From: Alectryocaccobium sp964389285
GTDB taxonomy: Bacteria; Bacillota; Clostridia; Lachnospirales; Lachnospiraceae
Direction of reading: 5' to 3'
Length of the DNA: 64,000 nt
Assembly: GCA_964389285.1 (NCBI GenBank)
Contig: CAYMCZ010000012.1
Location: forward strand, 1-64,000
How positions within the stretch are numbered: position 1 is the first letter of the stretch; the number at the start of each line of letters is the position of its first letter. A program made the position numbers and the translations under genes. Of this stretch, positions 40,351 to 49,742 are shown piece by piece. The notes below the pieces were generated by a model that was given only the letters and a program-made list of their open reading frames with translations, had not been told where the DNA came from and did not search any database.

Positions 40351-41139
40351 ATGATTCTGGAACAGTTCGATAAAGACAAAAAAGCCGTAATAGAACCGGA
40401 GATGATTGCAAAAAAAGTTCCGGAAATGCCAACAACCGTCATAGGTATTTTTTCCGATGTTTTGCTTGAAGAGATTATTTTTCTATTAAAGGCAAAAGAA
40501 ATTGCATGTTTAAAAGATATCGACGGAATATGGCCGATATGGAAAGTCTTTTACGAAGGCATAGAAGTTGCCGTAACAAAAGCAAGACTTGGCGCTCCCG
40601 CATGTGTATGCGCTTTTGAAAAATGCATCTCAATGGGAGCCGGGCGTATTATTACTCTGGGAAACTGCGGGGTTTTGGATCAGAAAGTTAAGGATTGCAG
40701 CATTATTATACCCACGGCTGCGATTCGTGACGAAGGCACCAGTTATCATTATATGCCGTCGTCCGATATGGCTGATGTCAATCTCTTGTATCGAAACGAG
40801 TTTAAATCCCTGCTTGATACGCACGGTTATTCTTACACCGAAGGCGTCACATGGACTACGGACGCGTTTTATCGGGAAACGCCAAAAAAGATAGCCTCCA
40901 GAAAAGAAATGGGGGCCGTATGCGTTGACATGGAATGTTCGGCAATTGCCGCAATGTGTGCTTTTCGGAATACTGAGCATTTTCATTATTTTTACGCGGC
41001 TGACAATCTGGACAGCCACACATGGGAACCGAGAAGCTTTAATGCGTTTTCAAAGTTAGATGAAAAAGTGAAAATTGCCCTGCTGGCCTTTGAGCTTGAA
41101 AAACTGATACGTCGTTCAAATAAGGAGTTTCCTCTGTGA
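40351..41139 (+). CDS. Nucleoside phosphorylase/nucleosidase-superfamily protein
   Basis: 262 residues of the PNP/UDP phosphorylase fold: ARLGAPACVCAFEKCISMGAGRIITLGNCGVL, AIRDEGTSYHYMP, VTWTTDAFYRETP and the substrate-binding VCVDMECSAIAAMC (E in MEC/MES). Uridine phosphorylase-like or a nucleosidase are both possible. It lies between rsfS and a NusG-II domain gene with overlapping ends. Confidence 0.88.
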   Translation: MILEQFDKDKKAVIEPEMIAKKVPEMPTTVIGIFSDVLLEEIIFLLKAKEIACLKDIDGIWPIWKVFYEGIEVAVTKARLGAPACVCAFEKCISMGAGRIITLGNCGVLDQKVKDCSIIIPTAAIRDEGTSYHYMPSSDMADVNLLYRNEFKSLLDTHGYSYTEGVTWTTDAFYRETPKKIASRKEMGAVCVDMECSAIAAMCAFRNTEHFHYFYAADNLDSHTWEPRSFNAFSKLDEKVKIALLAFELEKLIRRSNKEFPL

Positions 41140-41525
41140 AGGAAAAAAAGAAGCATAAATATGATATAATAATAATATTACTTATAATCGCAGCAGGAGC
41201 AGTCATGGCTCTTGTGCTTTTTATGTCCAAAAAAAGCGGTACTTATGTGCAGGTAAGGGTAGACAGCGAAGTTGTCAGAGAATTTGATTTAAACACCGAT
41301 ACCGAATACATGATTCAAGGCGCGAACGGCGGGCAAAATCTTTTGATTATTAAAGACGGCGAAGCGTTTGTCTCGGAAGCCTCATGCCCTGACGAACTAT
41401 GCATAAAAATGGGACGAATTTCAAATGTGGGTGAATCCGTTATATGTCTGCCAAACAGGGTAGTGGTAGAGATTATTTCAGATGACGGCAAAAAAACCCC
41501 CGCAGTTGATTTTGTCACGGGATAA
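41136..41525 (+). CDS. NusG domain II-containing membrane-anchored protein
   Basis: 129 residues from GTG overlapping the preceding stop. One transmembrane helix (about 9-29), then an extracytoplasmic NusG-II/DUF1312 domain (YVQVRVDSEVVREFDLNTDTEYMI, EASCPDELCIKMGRISNVGESVICLPNRVVVEI). The CPDxLCxxxG block is characteristic. These proteins usually sit next to a Gx transporter, as here. Confidence 0.92.
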   Translation: MKEKKKHKYDIIIILLIIAAGAVMALVLFMSKKSGTYVQVRVDSEVVREFDLNTDTEYMIQGANGGQNLLIIKDGEAFVSEASCPDELCIKMGRISNVGESVICLPNRVVVEIISDDGKKTPAVDFVTG

Positions 41526-41538
41526 CAGGAGTTGGTTT

Positions 41539-42057
41539 ATGAGAGATAACAAGGCCAAAGTTGTGGCTCTTAACGGAATACTTGTCGCGCTGGCTCTTAT
41601 CTTAAGTTGGGTGGAAAGACAGACCCCTGTATTTTTTGCCACACCGGGTATGAAATTGGGACTTACCAATCTTGTGGTGCTGATCGCTTTGTACTGCATA
41701 GGCCCCAAAAGCGCGCTTGTTATAAACGCAGCCAGAATACTACTTGTAGGTTTTCTTTTCGGAAACGGCATCAGTATTTTATATTCTCTTGCAGGCGGCA
41801 TGCTCAGCACTACGGTAATGATATTGCTTAAAAGGACTGAAAAGCTGAATATCATTACCGTCAGCATAATAGGAGGGATCTGCCATAACACCGGCCAGAT
41901 ACTCGTTGCTATGGCCCTCCTGCAAACCACAAGTCTGGCCTATTACATGGTAATACTCTGGTTCGCCGGACTCGGCGCGGGCGCCGTAATCGGACTGCTG
42001 GGAGGCATTCTCACAAAGCGTCTGAATATAATCCTTAAAAAAAGCCATATTATATAA
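41539..42057 (+). CDS. Gx transporter family protein
   Basis: 172 residues, five or six transmembrane helices, starting MRDNKAKVVALNGILVALALILSWVERQTPVF and containing GMKLGLTNLVVLIALY and GGICHNTGQILVAM, the Gx (HepT component I-like) family. The ATG at 41539 has aggag 9-13 bases upstream; the frame before it overlaps the upstream gene and is not needed. Its substrate is unknown; the pairing with a NusG-II protein is common in Clostridia. Confidence 0.9.
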   Translation: MRDNKAKVVALNGILVALALILSWVERQTPVFFATPGMKLGLTNLVVLIALYCIGPKSALVINAARILLVGFLFGNGISILYSLAGGMLSTTVMILLKRTEKLNIITVSIIGGICHNTGQILVAMALLQTTSLAYYMVILWFAGLGAGAVIGLLGGILTKRLNIILKKSHII

Positions 42058-42086
42058 AACCTTACAAGGATACGCTCCTGTTTTTG

Positions 42087-42115
42087 TTGCAAATTTTATG
42101 CTGATATAGTAAAAT
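42087..42115 (+). promoter_or_regulatory. Promoter of the ATP synthase operon
   Basis: TTGCAA (42087-42092), 17-bp spacer and TAAAAT (42110-42115), about 70 bases upstream of atpI, in the only sizeable gap before the operon. Confidence 0.75.
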
Positions 42116-42187
42116 AAACATAAATTTTGTTTTGAATCCGTTATTTATAATTGCTAAATATAATATATAACCTGAGGGATGACTTTT

Positions 42188-42517
42188 ATGGATACGACTA
42201 CTGTAATATGCGTAATCTGCGGTCTTGCTTTCGGTACGCTCGTAGGTTTTATTACATCCCGGATTTCAGTAAAGTTTGCCAAAAATCCGCAGGTTTCCAA
42301 AGCCATGATTGGAAATCTGATTCGAATTATCATAGATGCAGGCGCACTGGCGGCCGGATATTTTGTATGCAAGGCTTTAAATCTTTCTCTTTTAGCCGTA
42401 TTGCTGCCTATTGCGTTGGGCCTTAGCATTTTCGGAATGCTTTTTTTGAAACTTTCCATGAATCGATTATTAAAAGAACAGCAGTCCCAGACTGCCATTG
42501 ATGAAGCTGACAAATAG
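42188..42517 (+). CDS. atpI: AtpI-like ATP synthase assembly protein
   Basis: About 109 residues with four hydrophobic helices, first gene of the ATP synthase operon, matching the small AtpI proteins that help c-ring assembly or cation supply. I start at ATG 42188, since gaggg lies about 9 bases upstream; ATG 42179 overlaps the ribosome-binding site. Sequence conservation is weak, so the call is from topology and operon position. Confidence 0.7.
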   Translation: MDTTTVICVICGLAFGTLVGFITSRISVKFAKNPQVSKAMIGNLIRIIIDAGALAAGYFVCKALNLSLLAVLLPIALGLSIFGMLFLKLSMNRLLKEQQSQTAIDEADK

Positions 42518-42535
42518 TAAGTAAACCGGAAGGGG

Positions 42536-43261
42536 ATGTTTATTTTGAATGACATAATTAACAATTTTTTTATGCCTAACCGAGTTATTATAACTGAATG
42601 GGTCATAATTGCAGTTATTGTTATATTCTCAATAATAGTAACCCGAAATATGAAAACCATTCCGGGCAAGCTTCAAAACATAGGTGAAATGGCGGTAGGA
42701 AAACTGCTTGATTTCTTATCGGGTATCATCGGCGTTAAAACCGCGCGGCGTTATTTCCCTTTATTGGGAACCTGCTTCATCTTTATTGTCGTATGTAACT
42801 ATTGCGGCGAGCTGCCCGGATCCGGAGAAGGCTTTACCGTGCCGACAACCGTTCTTGCGGTACCCGCGGCACTCGGAATCATAGCATTTATTACCATCCA
42901 CACCTATGGTTTCAGAAAAAAAGGATTTCTGGGCTATCTCAAATCTTTTTTAAAACCCGTTGCCGCATTACTTCCGCTTACATTACTGGAACAGTTTGTA
43001 AGACCATTGTCAATGACACTGAGGCTTTACGGCAACATGTACGGAGAGGAGAGGATTCTGGATTCCCTCTATGAAATTCTGCCCATAGGTTTGCCTCTTA
43101 TAATGCATGTGCTCAGCCTTTTATTCTGCCTGATACAGGCTATGATCTTCACTATGCTGCTTGCTATTTTTATAGAAGAAGCCATTGAAGAAGAGGAAGT
43201 ACACGAAAAGAAACCGAAAAAGAAAAAAGAAAAGAAAAACAAACAACAGGCCATTAATTAG
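42536..43261 (+). CDS. atpB: ATP synthase subunit a
   Basis: About 241 residues, polytopic, with the essential arginine in RPLSMTLRLYGNMYGEE (E. coli Arg210 equivalent) and the C-terminal LPLIMHVLSLLFCLIQAMIFTMLLAIFI helix. It forms the ion half-channels against the c-ring. The C-terminus has an unusual Lys/Glu-rich cytoplasmic tail of about 25 residues. ATG 42536 touches the aagggg site, so TTG 42545 may be the true start. Confidence 0.95.
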   Translation: MFILNDIINNFFMPNRVIITEWVIIAVIVIFSIIVTRNMKTIPGKLQNIGEMAVGKLLDFLSGIIGVKTARRYFPLLGTCFIFIVVCNYCGELPGSGEGFTVPTTVLAVPAALGIIAFITIHTYGFRKKGFLGYLKSFLKPVAALLPLTLLEQFVRPLSMTLRLYGNMYGEERILDSLYEILPIGLPLIMHVLSLLFCLIQAMIFTMLLAIFIEEAIEEEEVHEKKPKKKKEKKNKQQAIN

Positions 43262-43296
43262 AATTATTTCATATATTTATTTAGGAGGATTTTATT

Positions 43297-43524
43297 ATGG
43301 AAATAGGTTTTATCGCTTTGGCAGCAGCTCTTGCAATCGGATTAATCGCTCTTGGTGCAGGTCTGGGTCAGGGAAAAGCAGCCGCTGCAACCGTGGAGTC
43401 CATGGCGCGTCAGCCGGAACAGATGGGTAATCTTCGTACCACAATGATTCTTGCCATGGGTCTTATGGAAGCGCTTGCAATCTACGGTCTGCTTATCGCT
43501 TTCATGCTTATAGGAAAGATATAA
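43297..43524 (+). CDS. atpE: ATP synthase subunit c
   Basis: 75 residues, a hairpin of two helices with the loop RQPEQMG and ion-binding Glu in LMEALAIYG. Gln in GLGQGKA and Tyr after the Glu match positions used by Na+-binding rings, but the Ser/Thr ligands found in classic Na+ rings are Ala and Leu here, so ion specificity is unclear and H+ is possible. The ttaggagg site is strong. Confidence 0.97.
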   Translation: MEIGFIALAAALAIGLIALGAGLGQGKAAAATVESMARQPEQMGNLRTTMILAMGLMEALAIYGLLIAFMLIGKI

Positions 43525-43564
43525 TTATTTTATTAAATTAAACAGACAACGGGAGGAAATATAA

Positions 43565-44062
43565 GTGGTTATAGATATTGTGGGACTTGAGATATCAATA
43601 CCGACAGTTATATGGACTATCATTAACTTCTTCCTTCTTATGTTTCTGTTAAACAAACTGCTCTTTAAACCCGTCCTTAAAAACATGGACGAACGTCGTA
43701 AATTAGTGGACGATGGTCTGAAAATCGGTCATGATGCAGAGCTTAAAATGGCAGAGACCACCGAAAGGCTTAACAGCGAAATAACGGCGTTGCACGATGA
43801 AGCAAGGGTACTAATCGACGAATCGCGTTCAGCCGCGGAGAAACAGAAAATCGACACCATCAAAAACGCCCGCGAGCAGGCAGTTGATATCCGCCGTGAT
43901 ATCAGCACACGCATTTCCAAAGAAGAGACAGAGGCTCAGCATACCGTTGAGGAAAATATGTCTGAATTTGTTTGCAAACTCGCGAACAAACTTCTTTTGA
44001 AAGAGGATTCGATCGATATGTCTCTTGTAAATGAATATTTATCTGATGTTCATGAAGAGTGA
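43565..44062 (+). CDS. atpF: ATP synthase subunit b
   Basis: 165 residues from GTG: an N-terminal membrane helix (about 11-30, VIWTIINFFLLMFLLNKLLFKPVL) and a long hydrophilic coiled coil (to about 150) forming the peripheral stalk. A second b-type sequence is fused to the next gene, so the stalk is probably a b/b' heterodimer as in cyanobacteria and mycobacteria. Confidence 0.95.
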   Translation: MVIDIVGLEISIPTVIWTIINFFLLMFLLNKLLFKPVLKNMDERRKLVDDGLKIGHDAELKMAETTERLNSEITALHDEARVLIDESRSAAEKQKIDTIKNAREQAVDIRRDISTRISKEETEAQHTVEENMSEFVCKLANKLLLKEDSIDMSLVNEYLSDVHEE

Positions 44063-44103
44063 AGTTTTATTACAGAAATCTGCAGAAAGGGGAGTATGCT
44101 TAA

Positions 44104-46335
44104 GTGACCATTTATAGGATTTTACACTTTGTCATTTTATTTGGCGCAATAGCATTCATTTGCCGAAAACTTATCCCCAGGATCTTTAGAAACCATCGTG
44201 AAAAAACAGCCGAAGAAGTAAAGCTCAGTGAAGAAGCAGTACAAAAAGCCGCTGAAATTGAAAGGGATATTGAAAAAGCAGTTATTGATGCCGAAAAAGA
44301 AAAATCCGGTATTTTGGAAAACGCTAACCAGTATGCCAAATCAAGAGCAGAAATAATCGACTCAAGCGGCAAGGCTGAGGCTTTAAATATCATTAATAAT
44401 GTTACCGAAAGCGAATTTTTCCTTAGGAAACAAATGTTGAGCAGTGTGGCTGCCGATGCTATCGATGACATTACAGCCCGTACGCGTATAGTTCTTTCCA
44501 AAGGATATTTCAACGAATCAAAACAGCTTCTTAATGACAAATTTATAGAACAGTTAAAAGACAGAATCAGGGCCCTGCCCAGTGACATAACGACTATGAA
44601 TGATTTAAAGAAACTAAACATAAATATTACAAGTGTTGAACCGCTTTCCGACGAAGAAATGCTGAGGCTCAAAGATATTATCTTTGACACCTTTATTTCC
44701 TGTCAGAACGAAATAGACGATTCGCTTATCGGCGGTATGCGCATGCAGGTCGGAGATACCGTCTATGCCGGCTCTCTTGACAACCAGCTCGAAAAGCTTA
44801 CCAGAGACGTTCGCGCAAATACACTTAAAAATGATCTTCAGTATAACGATATCAAAGAAAGCATATATAAAAACCTGGATGTTTCCGACAGCGAAATAGA
44901 TATTTACCAGTGCGGAAAAGTTGTCTCCGTTAACGACGGTATTTGCCGTATATCCGGATTGAGTGATGTAATGGCCGGTGAGATGCTGGATTTCGAAAAA
45001 GGCGTTGTCGGCATGGTACTCGATCTTGATACGGAGCACGTAGGAGCTGTGCTTTTGGGTGAATTTTCACTTGTGGAAGAGGGCGATCAGGTTCGAAGAA
45101 CAGGACGAATTCTTGAGGTTCCCGTCGGAGAAGCTTTGCTTGGCCGGGTTGTTGACGCACTCGGAGCGCCTTTAGACGGAAAAGGCTCTATCAAAGAATC
45201 CGCCACAAGGCCGGTTGAAAGTCCTTCGCCGAGCGTCATCGACCGCAAGAGTGTTTCCGTACCTCTTGAGACCGGTATCAAAGCGATTGATGCCCTTGTT
45301 CCCATAGGCAGAGGACAAAGAGAGCTTATCATCGGAGACCGTCAGACCGGTAAAACAACTATCGGAATAGATACAATTATCAATCAAAAAGGCAAAGATG
45401 TTATCTGTATCTATGTAGCTATCGGACAGAAAGAGTCCACCGTTGCCGCTGTTGTAGAAAAACTTCGACAGGCGGGCGCTATGGATTATTCCATTGTTGT
45501 ATGTGCGACGGCATCTGATCCGGCTCCCATGATTTATATTGCACCTTACGCAGGCGCGGCCATGGCCGAATATTTTATGTATCAGGGAAAAGACGTCCTT
45601 ATAATTTACGATGATCTTTCCAAACAGGCAGTGGCTTACCGTGAGCTTTCGCTCCTGCTTAAAAGACCGCCGGGACGTGAAGCTTATCCGGGAGATATTT
45701 TCTATCTTCATTCAAGACTGCTTGAGAGAGCAACGAGACTTTCCGAAGAAAAAGGCGGCGGCAGCATAACAGCCCTGCCTATTATCGAGACTCAGGCAGG
45801 CGATATAAGCGCATATATTCCCACAAACGTTATTTCTATTACTGACGGACAGATTTTCCTGGAGACCGATCTTTTCCATTCCGGAATCAGACCCGCTATT
45901 AACGTAGGTCTTTCCGTATCCCGTGTAGGCGGCGCGGCACAGCGTAAAGCCATGAAACAGATTTCGGGACGTCTCCGTATGGATCTTGCTCAATACAGGG
46001 AGCTTGAGGCATTTGCACAGTTCGGCTCGGATCTGGATAAATCTACGCTCCAAACGATAACAAGAGGTGAACATCTGACCGAGATTCTCAAACAAAAGCA
46101 GAGCAGCGGTATGGATGTCGCTGATCAGGTTATCGCTATTTATGCGGTAAATCAGGGTTATTCCGACGAAATCCCTCTCGAAAAAATGCAGGATTTCGAA
46201 AGAGATGTTATCAACTATGTACACATTCAATATCCGGAGCTTACCGAACTCATCAATTCCGGTGATAAACTCTCGAAAGAGCATCTGGATAAACTGGATG
46301 AGACTGTCAAATCATTTATGCAGACTTATATATAA
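44104..46335 (+). CDS. atpA: Fused ATP synthase b'-delta-alpha subunit
   Basis: 743 residues from GTG. Residues 5-22 form a membrane helix and 30-110 a coiled coil like subunit b. About 180-245 match the delta C-terminal domain (ITSVEPLSDEEMLRLKDI, DDSLIGGMRMQVGDTVYAG). From about 260 to 743 it is a complete alpha subunit (GDRQTGKTT at about 413, VALP-type and SRVGGAAQ motifs). No separate atpH exists in the operon, and the six-helix delta N-terminal domain is not recognisable. Mycobacteria fuse b and delta; adding alpha is, to my knowledge, unusual. There is no internal ribosome-binding site or stop at the junctions. Confidence 0.92.
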   Translation: MTIYRILHFVILFGAIAFICRKLIPRIFRNHREKTAEEVKLSEEAVQKAAEIERDIEKAVIDAEKEKSGILENANQYAKSRAEIIDSSGKAEALNIINNVTESEFFLRKQMLSSVAADAIDDITARTRIVLSKGYFNESKQLLNDKFIEQLKDRIRALPSDITTMNDLKKLNINITSVEPLSDEEMLRLKDIIFDTFISCQNEIDDSLIGGMRMQVGDTVYAGSLDNQLEKLTRDVRANTLKNDLQYNDIKESIYKNLDVSDSEIDIYQCGKVVSVNDGICRISGLSDVMAGEMLDFEKGVVGMVLDLDTEHVGAVLLGEFSLVEEGDQVRRTGRILEVPVGEALLGRVVDALGAPLDGKGSIKESATRPVESPSPSVIDRKSVSVPLETGIKAIDALVPIGRGQRELIIGDRQTGKTTIGIDTIINQKGKDVICIYVAIGQKESTVAAVVEKLRQAGAMDYSIVVCATASDPAPMIYIAPYAGAAMAEYFMYQGKDVLIIYDDLSKQAVAYRELSLLLKRPPGREAYPGDIFYLHSRLLERATRLSEEKGGGSITALPIIETQAGDISAYIPTNVISITDGQIFLETDLFHSGIRPAINVGLSVSRVGGAAQRKAMKQISGRLRMDLAQYRELEAFAQFGSDLDKSTLQTITRGEHLTEILKQKQSSGMDVADQVIAIYAVNQGYSDEIPLEKMQDFERDVINYVHIQYPELTELINSGDKLSKEHLDKLDETVKSFMQTYI

Positions 46336-46360
46336 CTATTAGACGGGAGAGATACCGGAC

Positions 46361-47239
46361 ATGGCTAATGTAAGAGCTATACGTACTCAGATTAAAAGCA
46401 TAAAAAGTACGGAAAAGATCACTAAAGCTATGAAAATGGTGGCTGCTTCAAAGCTTCGTATCGTACAAAACAACGTACAGAACATGAAAGATGTGCAGGC
46501 GTCCTGTCATAATATTTTAAATACACTGCTTAACGACGGAGTTTCGTACAATGATGATATGGTTAACTCCAGAGACGTTATTAAAAAAGTATGTTACGTG
46601 CTTTTTTTAGGAAACAGGGGGCTTTGCGGCGTATATAACAATACGGCTCTTAAACAAATGACAACTATCGCCGAGCAGGAGAAACGGGACTTTGAAGTGA
46701 TAATTGTCGGCAAATGGGGTAAAGAGATTATTAAGCGCAGCGGCCTGCCTGTACGCGAACAGATTTCCACTATAGGAGATACTCCACAGGAAGAAGATGC
46801 CGTAAAACTGGCCGATCATCTTAAAGAATTATATTTATCCGGCGAATTTGACGAAGTCAATCTGGTATATATGTCGTTTGTCTCCGCCTTAAGACAGGTT
46901 CCCAAAACCAGGCAGCTTTTTCCTCTGAATACGGAAACGGAAGATCATTCCGACGATAACAAAAAATATGACTCAAAAGAAGTAATGTTTTTACCCGATA
47001 AAAACACTATTATGGAGCATATTATAAGACTTTATACCGACAATTTGGTTTACAATATCATTCTTGAGGCCAAAATGGGAGAGCACAGCTCACGTATGAC
47101 GGCCATGACAGCCGCTACAGACAGCACCAAGGAACTTTTAGCTAAACTTGGTCTTATGTATAACAGAGCGCGTCAAAGCCTGATTACAAACGAAATTATA
47201 GAAATAGTAAGCGGTGCGGCCGCACTTACAAATAAGTAA
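46361..47239 (+). CDS. atpG: ATP synthase gamma subunit
   Basis: 292 residues. The N-terminal helix RAIRTQIKSIKSTEKITKAMKMVAASKLR and C-terminal helix SSRMTAMTAATDSTKELLAKLGLMYNRARQSLITNEIIEIVSGAAAL form the rotor shaft, and LFLGNRGLCGVYN is the conserved central motif. It has no insertions of note and lies between the alpha fusion and atpD. Confidence 0.97.
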   Translation: MANVRAIRTQIKSIKSTEKITKAMKMVAASKLRIVQNNVQNMKDVQASCHNILNTLLNDGVSYNDDMVNSRDVIKKVCYVLFLGNRGLCGVYNNTALKQMTTIAEQEKRDFEVIIVGKWGKEIIKRSGLPVREQISTIGDTPQEEDAVKLADHLKELYLSGEFDEVNLVYMSFVSALRQVPKTRQLFPLNTETEDHSDDNKKYDSKEVMFLPDKNTIMEHIIRLYTDNLVYNIILEAKMGEHSSRMTAMTAATDSTKELLAKLGLMYNRARQSLITNEIIEIVSGAAALTNK

Positions 47240-47255
47240 AACAGAGGTGGTACGG

Positions 47256-48640
47256 ATGCAAACAGGCATAGTTACAAGAGTTATAGGCCCGGTAGTGGAT
47301 GTCAGGTTTCCCTCGGGCAAACTGCCTGAAATAAACAATGCTGTCGAAATCAAATTAGAAGACAGAAAAGTTGTATTGGAAATCGTTCAGCATCTTGGCA
47401 ATGACTGCGTAAGATGTATTGCGCTTATGTCAACGGACGGCATATCGAGAGGCATCAGGGCGGTAGATACGGGATCATGTATCATGATGCCTGTAGGTGA
47501 AGCGACATTGGGACGCATGTTTAATGTAATGGGCGAAACCATTGACGGAAAAGGTCCCGTCGAAACCGATGTTTTTCTTCCTATACACAGACCGGCGCCT
47601 GAGTTTATTGATATCGAACCCTCTACTGAAATACTTGAAACAGGCATCAAAGTCGTCGATCTTCTTGCGCCATATTCAAAAGGCGGAAAAGTAGGCCTTT
47701 TTGGAGGCGCAGGCGTAGGCAAAACGGTTCTTATACAGGAATTAATCAGAAACGTAGCTTATGAACACGGCGGTTACTCTGTTTTTGCGGGGGTAGGAGA
47801 GCGCTCCAGGGAAGGAAACGATCTCTGGTGTGAGATGACCGAATCAGGAGTTATCGAAAAGACGGCACTCGTTTTCGGTCAGATGAACGACCTCCGGGTG
47901 CAAGGCTTCGGGTTCCTCTTTCCGGTCTCAGCATTGCGGAATATTTTCGTGACAACAGCGGACAGGATGTCCTTTTATTTATCGATAATATCTACAGGTT
48001 TACGCAGGCCGGCTCGGAAGTTTCCGCGCTTTTGGGGCGTATGCCTTCGGCCGTTGGTTATCAGCCCACGCTCGCTACCGAAATGGGCAGGCTGCAGGAG
48101 AGAATCACCTCCACCAGAACGGGATCCATCACTTCGGTTCAGGCTATTTATGTGCCTGCCGACGACCTTACCGATCCGGCTCCGGCTACTACATTTTCGC
48201 ATCTTGACGCCACTACGGTACTAAACAGAAGTATTGTTGAGCTGGGTATATATCCCGCCGTGGATCCGCTGGATTCCACTTCCCGTATTCTTGAACCTTC
48301 AATTGTTGGAAAAGAGCATTATGAGACCTCAAGAGCCGTTCAGCAGGTCCTCCAGAAATATAAAGACCTTCAGGATATTATTGCGGTTCTGGGTATGGAC
48401 GAGCTCAGTTACGAAGACAAACAGACCGTAAACAGAGCCCGCAGGATTCAAAGATTTCTTTCACAGCCTTTCCATGTTGCCGAAGTATTTACCGGCATTC
48501 CCGGAGCTTACGTTCGTTTGGAAGACACAATCAAAGGTTTTCAGGCTATTTTGGGCGGAGATTGTGATGAAATCCCCGAAGGCCTCTTTCTCATGGCCGG
48601 AACCATCGACGATGTGTTTACCAAATGGAAAAACGGGTGA
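47256..48640 (+). CDS. atpD: ATP synthase beta subunit (one-base frameshift)
   Basis: The start is ATG 47256 (MQTGIVTRVIGPVVDVRFPSG) with agaggtgg upstream. The P-loop GGAGVGKTVLIQ is intact. At 47889-47893 gacct should be gaccct: frame 0 leaves the family after GQMND, while the +2 frame gives PPGARLRVPLSGLSIAEYFRD and continues to the end with LLFIDNIYRFTQAGSEVSALLGRMPSAVGYQP. One added C restores 461 residues, a normal length. An indel in a C-run of an otherwise perfect gene suggests a sequencing error, but a real inactivating mutation is possible. Confidence 0.9.
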
Positions 48641-48647
48641 TTAACCT

Positions 48648-48908
48648 ATGGAAAATAAGATACATCTGAAGATAACTTCAAACAACGGCATACTGCTGGA
48701 CGAGTATGTCAATTATGTCCATCTGCCTTTAACCGACGGCGGATACGGCATACTTTCCAACCACACACCCTTGATCGGAGCCCTGAAAAGCGGACAGCTT
48801 CAATACCGAATAGACAATAAAGACTACTTTACGGAGATTGGTGATGGGGTAGTGAGTGTATTCAATAATGTCGTGGAGATACTAATCCGCAGTAACGAAG
48901 AGCATTGA
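48648..48908 (+). CDS. atpC: Short ATP synthase epsilon subunit (N-terminal domain only)
   Basis: 86 residues: HLKITSNNGILLDEYVNYVHLPLTDGGYGILSNHTPLIGALKSGQL ... GVVSVFNNVVEILI is the complete beta-sandwich. The two C-terminal helices of typical 130-140-residue epsilons are absent, and a stop follows at once, so the usual auto-inhibitory brake is missing. The reading frame ends cleanly before a terminator. Confidence 0.93.
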   Translation: MENKIHLKITSNNGILLDEYVNYVHLPLTDGGYGILSNHTPLIGALKSGQLQYRIDNKDYFTEIGDGVVSVFNNVVEILIRSNEEH

Positions 48909-48942
48909 ATTATTTTCTTATTACAAAAAAAGATTTAATAAT

Positions 48943-48968
48943 AAAAGCCCGGGTTGTACCGGGTTTTT
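48943..48968 (+). terminator. Terminator of the ATP synthase operon
   Basis: cccgg-gttgta-ccggg stem followed by TTTTT, 35-60 bases after atpC. Confidence 0.88.
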
Positions 48969-49022
48969 ACTTATACTTCATTATAAAACAATCATGAAAG
49001 GTAATAATACTAAAATACTCTT

Positions 49023-49742
49023 ATGAATATCAGGATAAGAATTTTTGAAATTATTGAAGTAGCAGATGAAAATGATACATTGAGCAGAGTATATGATGTT
49101 TTCATGATGATTACCATCATTCTTAGCTTATTTCCATTAGCATTTAAGCATAATTGGCCATTATTTGATATAATAGAAATTTTTGCAACCATTGTTTTTA
49201 TTTTAGATTATATTTTGCGCTTAATAACATCTGATTTAAAACTTGGTAAGGGAAAGATTTCATTTATCAGATATCCCTTTACATTTATGGCAATTATCGA
49301 CATCTTATCTGTTTTACCTTCAATCGCGTACGTTAATAATAGTTTCCGTTTATTAAGGGTATTTCGCCTTTTCAAAACATTTCGAGTGTTTCGAGTCTTT
49401 AAGGCTTTTAGATATTCAAAAAACATTAAACGTATAAAAAATGTATTCAATAAACAAAAAGAGCCGCTAATTATTGTCTGTATTCTTGCGGGCGGTTATA
49501 TTCTGATTGCTTCATTAATTGTTTTTAATATAGAACCCGAAACATTCGACAACTTTTTTGATGCAATATATTGGGCAACTGTTTCATTAACAACTGTAGG
49601 ATATGGAGACATTTACCCTGTATCAACTGCCGGAAAAATCGTTACGATGGTTTCATCTGTTATGGGAATAGCCATAGTTGCTTTACCTGCAGGTATTATA
49701 ACTGCCGGTTATTTGAATGAGATTGGCGTAGGAAAAGATTAA
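49023..49742 (+). CDS. Voltage-gated-type potassium channel
   Basis: 239 residues with six transmembrane helices. S4 is strongly charged (FRLLRVFRLFKTFRVFRVFKAFR, arginine about every third residue). The pore helix ends in the selectivity filter TTVGYGDIYP at about residue 191, followed by S6. It is a KvAP-like prokaryotic Kv channel without a cytoplasmic RCK domain. It is monocistronic, with a terminator on each side. Confidence 0.93.
   Translation: MNIRIRIFEIIEVADENDTLSRVYDVFMMITIILSLFPLAFKHNWPLFDIIEIFATIVFILDYILRLITSDLKLGKGKISFIRYPFTFMAIIDILSVLPSIAYVNNSFRLLRVFRLFKTFRVFRVFKAFRYSKNIKRIKNVFNKQKEPLIIVCILAGGYILIASLIVFNIEPETFDNFFDAIYWATVSLTTVGYGDIYPVSTAGKIVTMVSSVMGIAIVALPAGIITAGYLNEIGVGKD

Noticed and set aside
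43297..43524. A confident Na+-type c-ring
   Set aside because: Gln and Tyr fit, but the Ser/Thr ligand positions next to the ion-binding Glu are Ala and Leu, so sodium specificity cannot be claimed.
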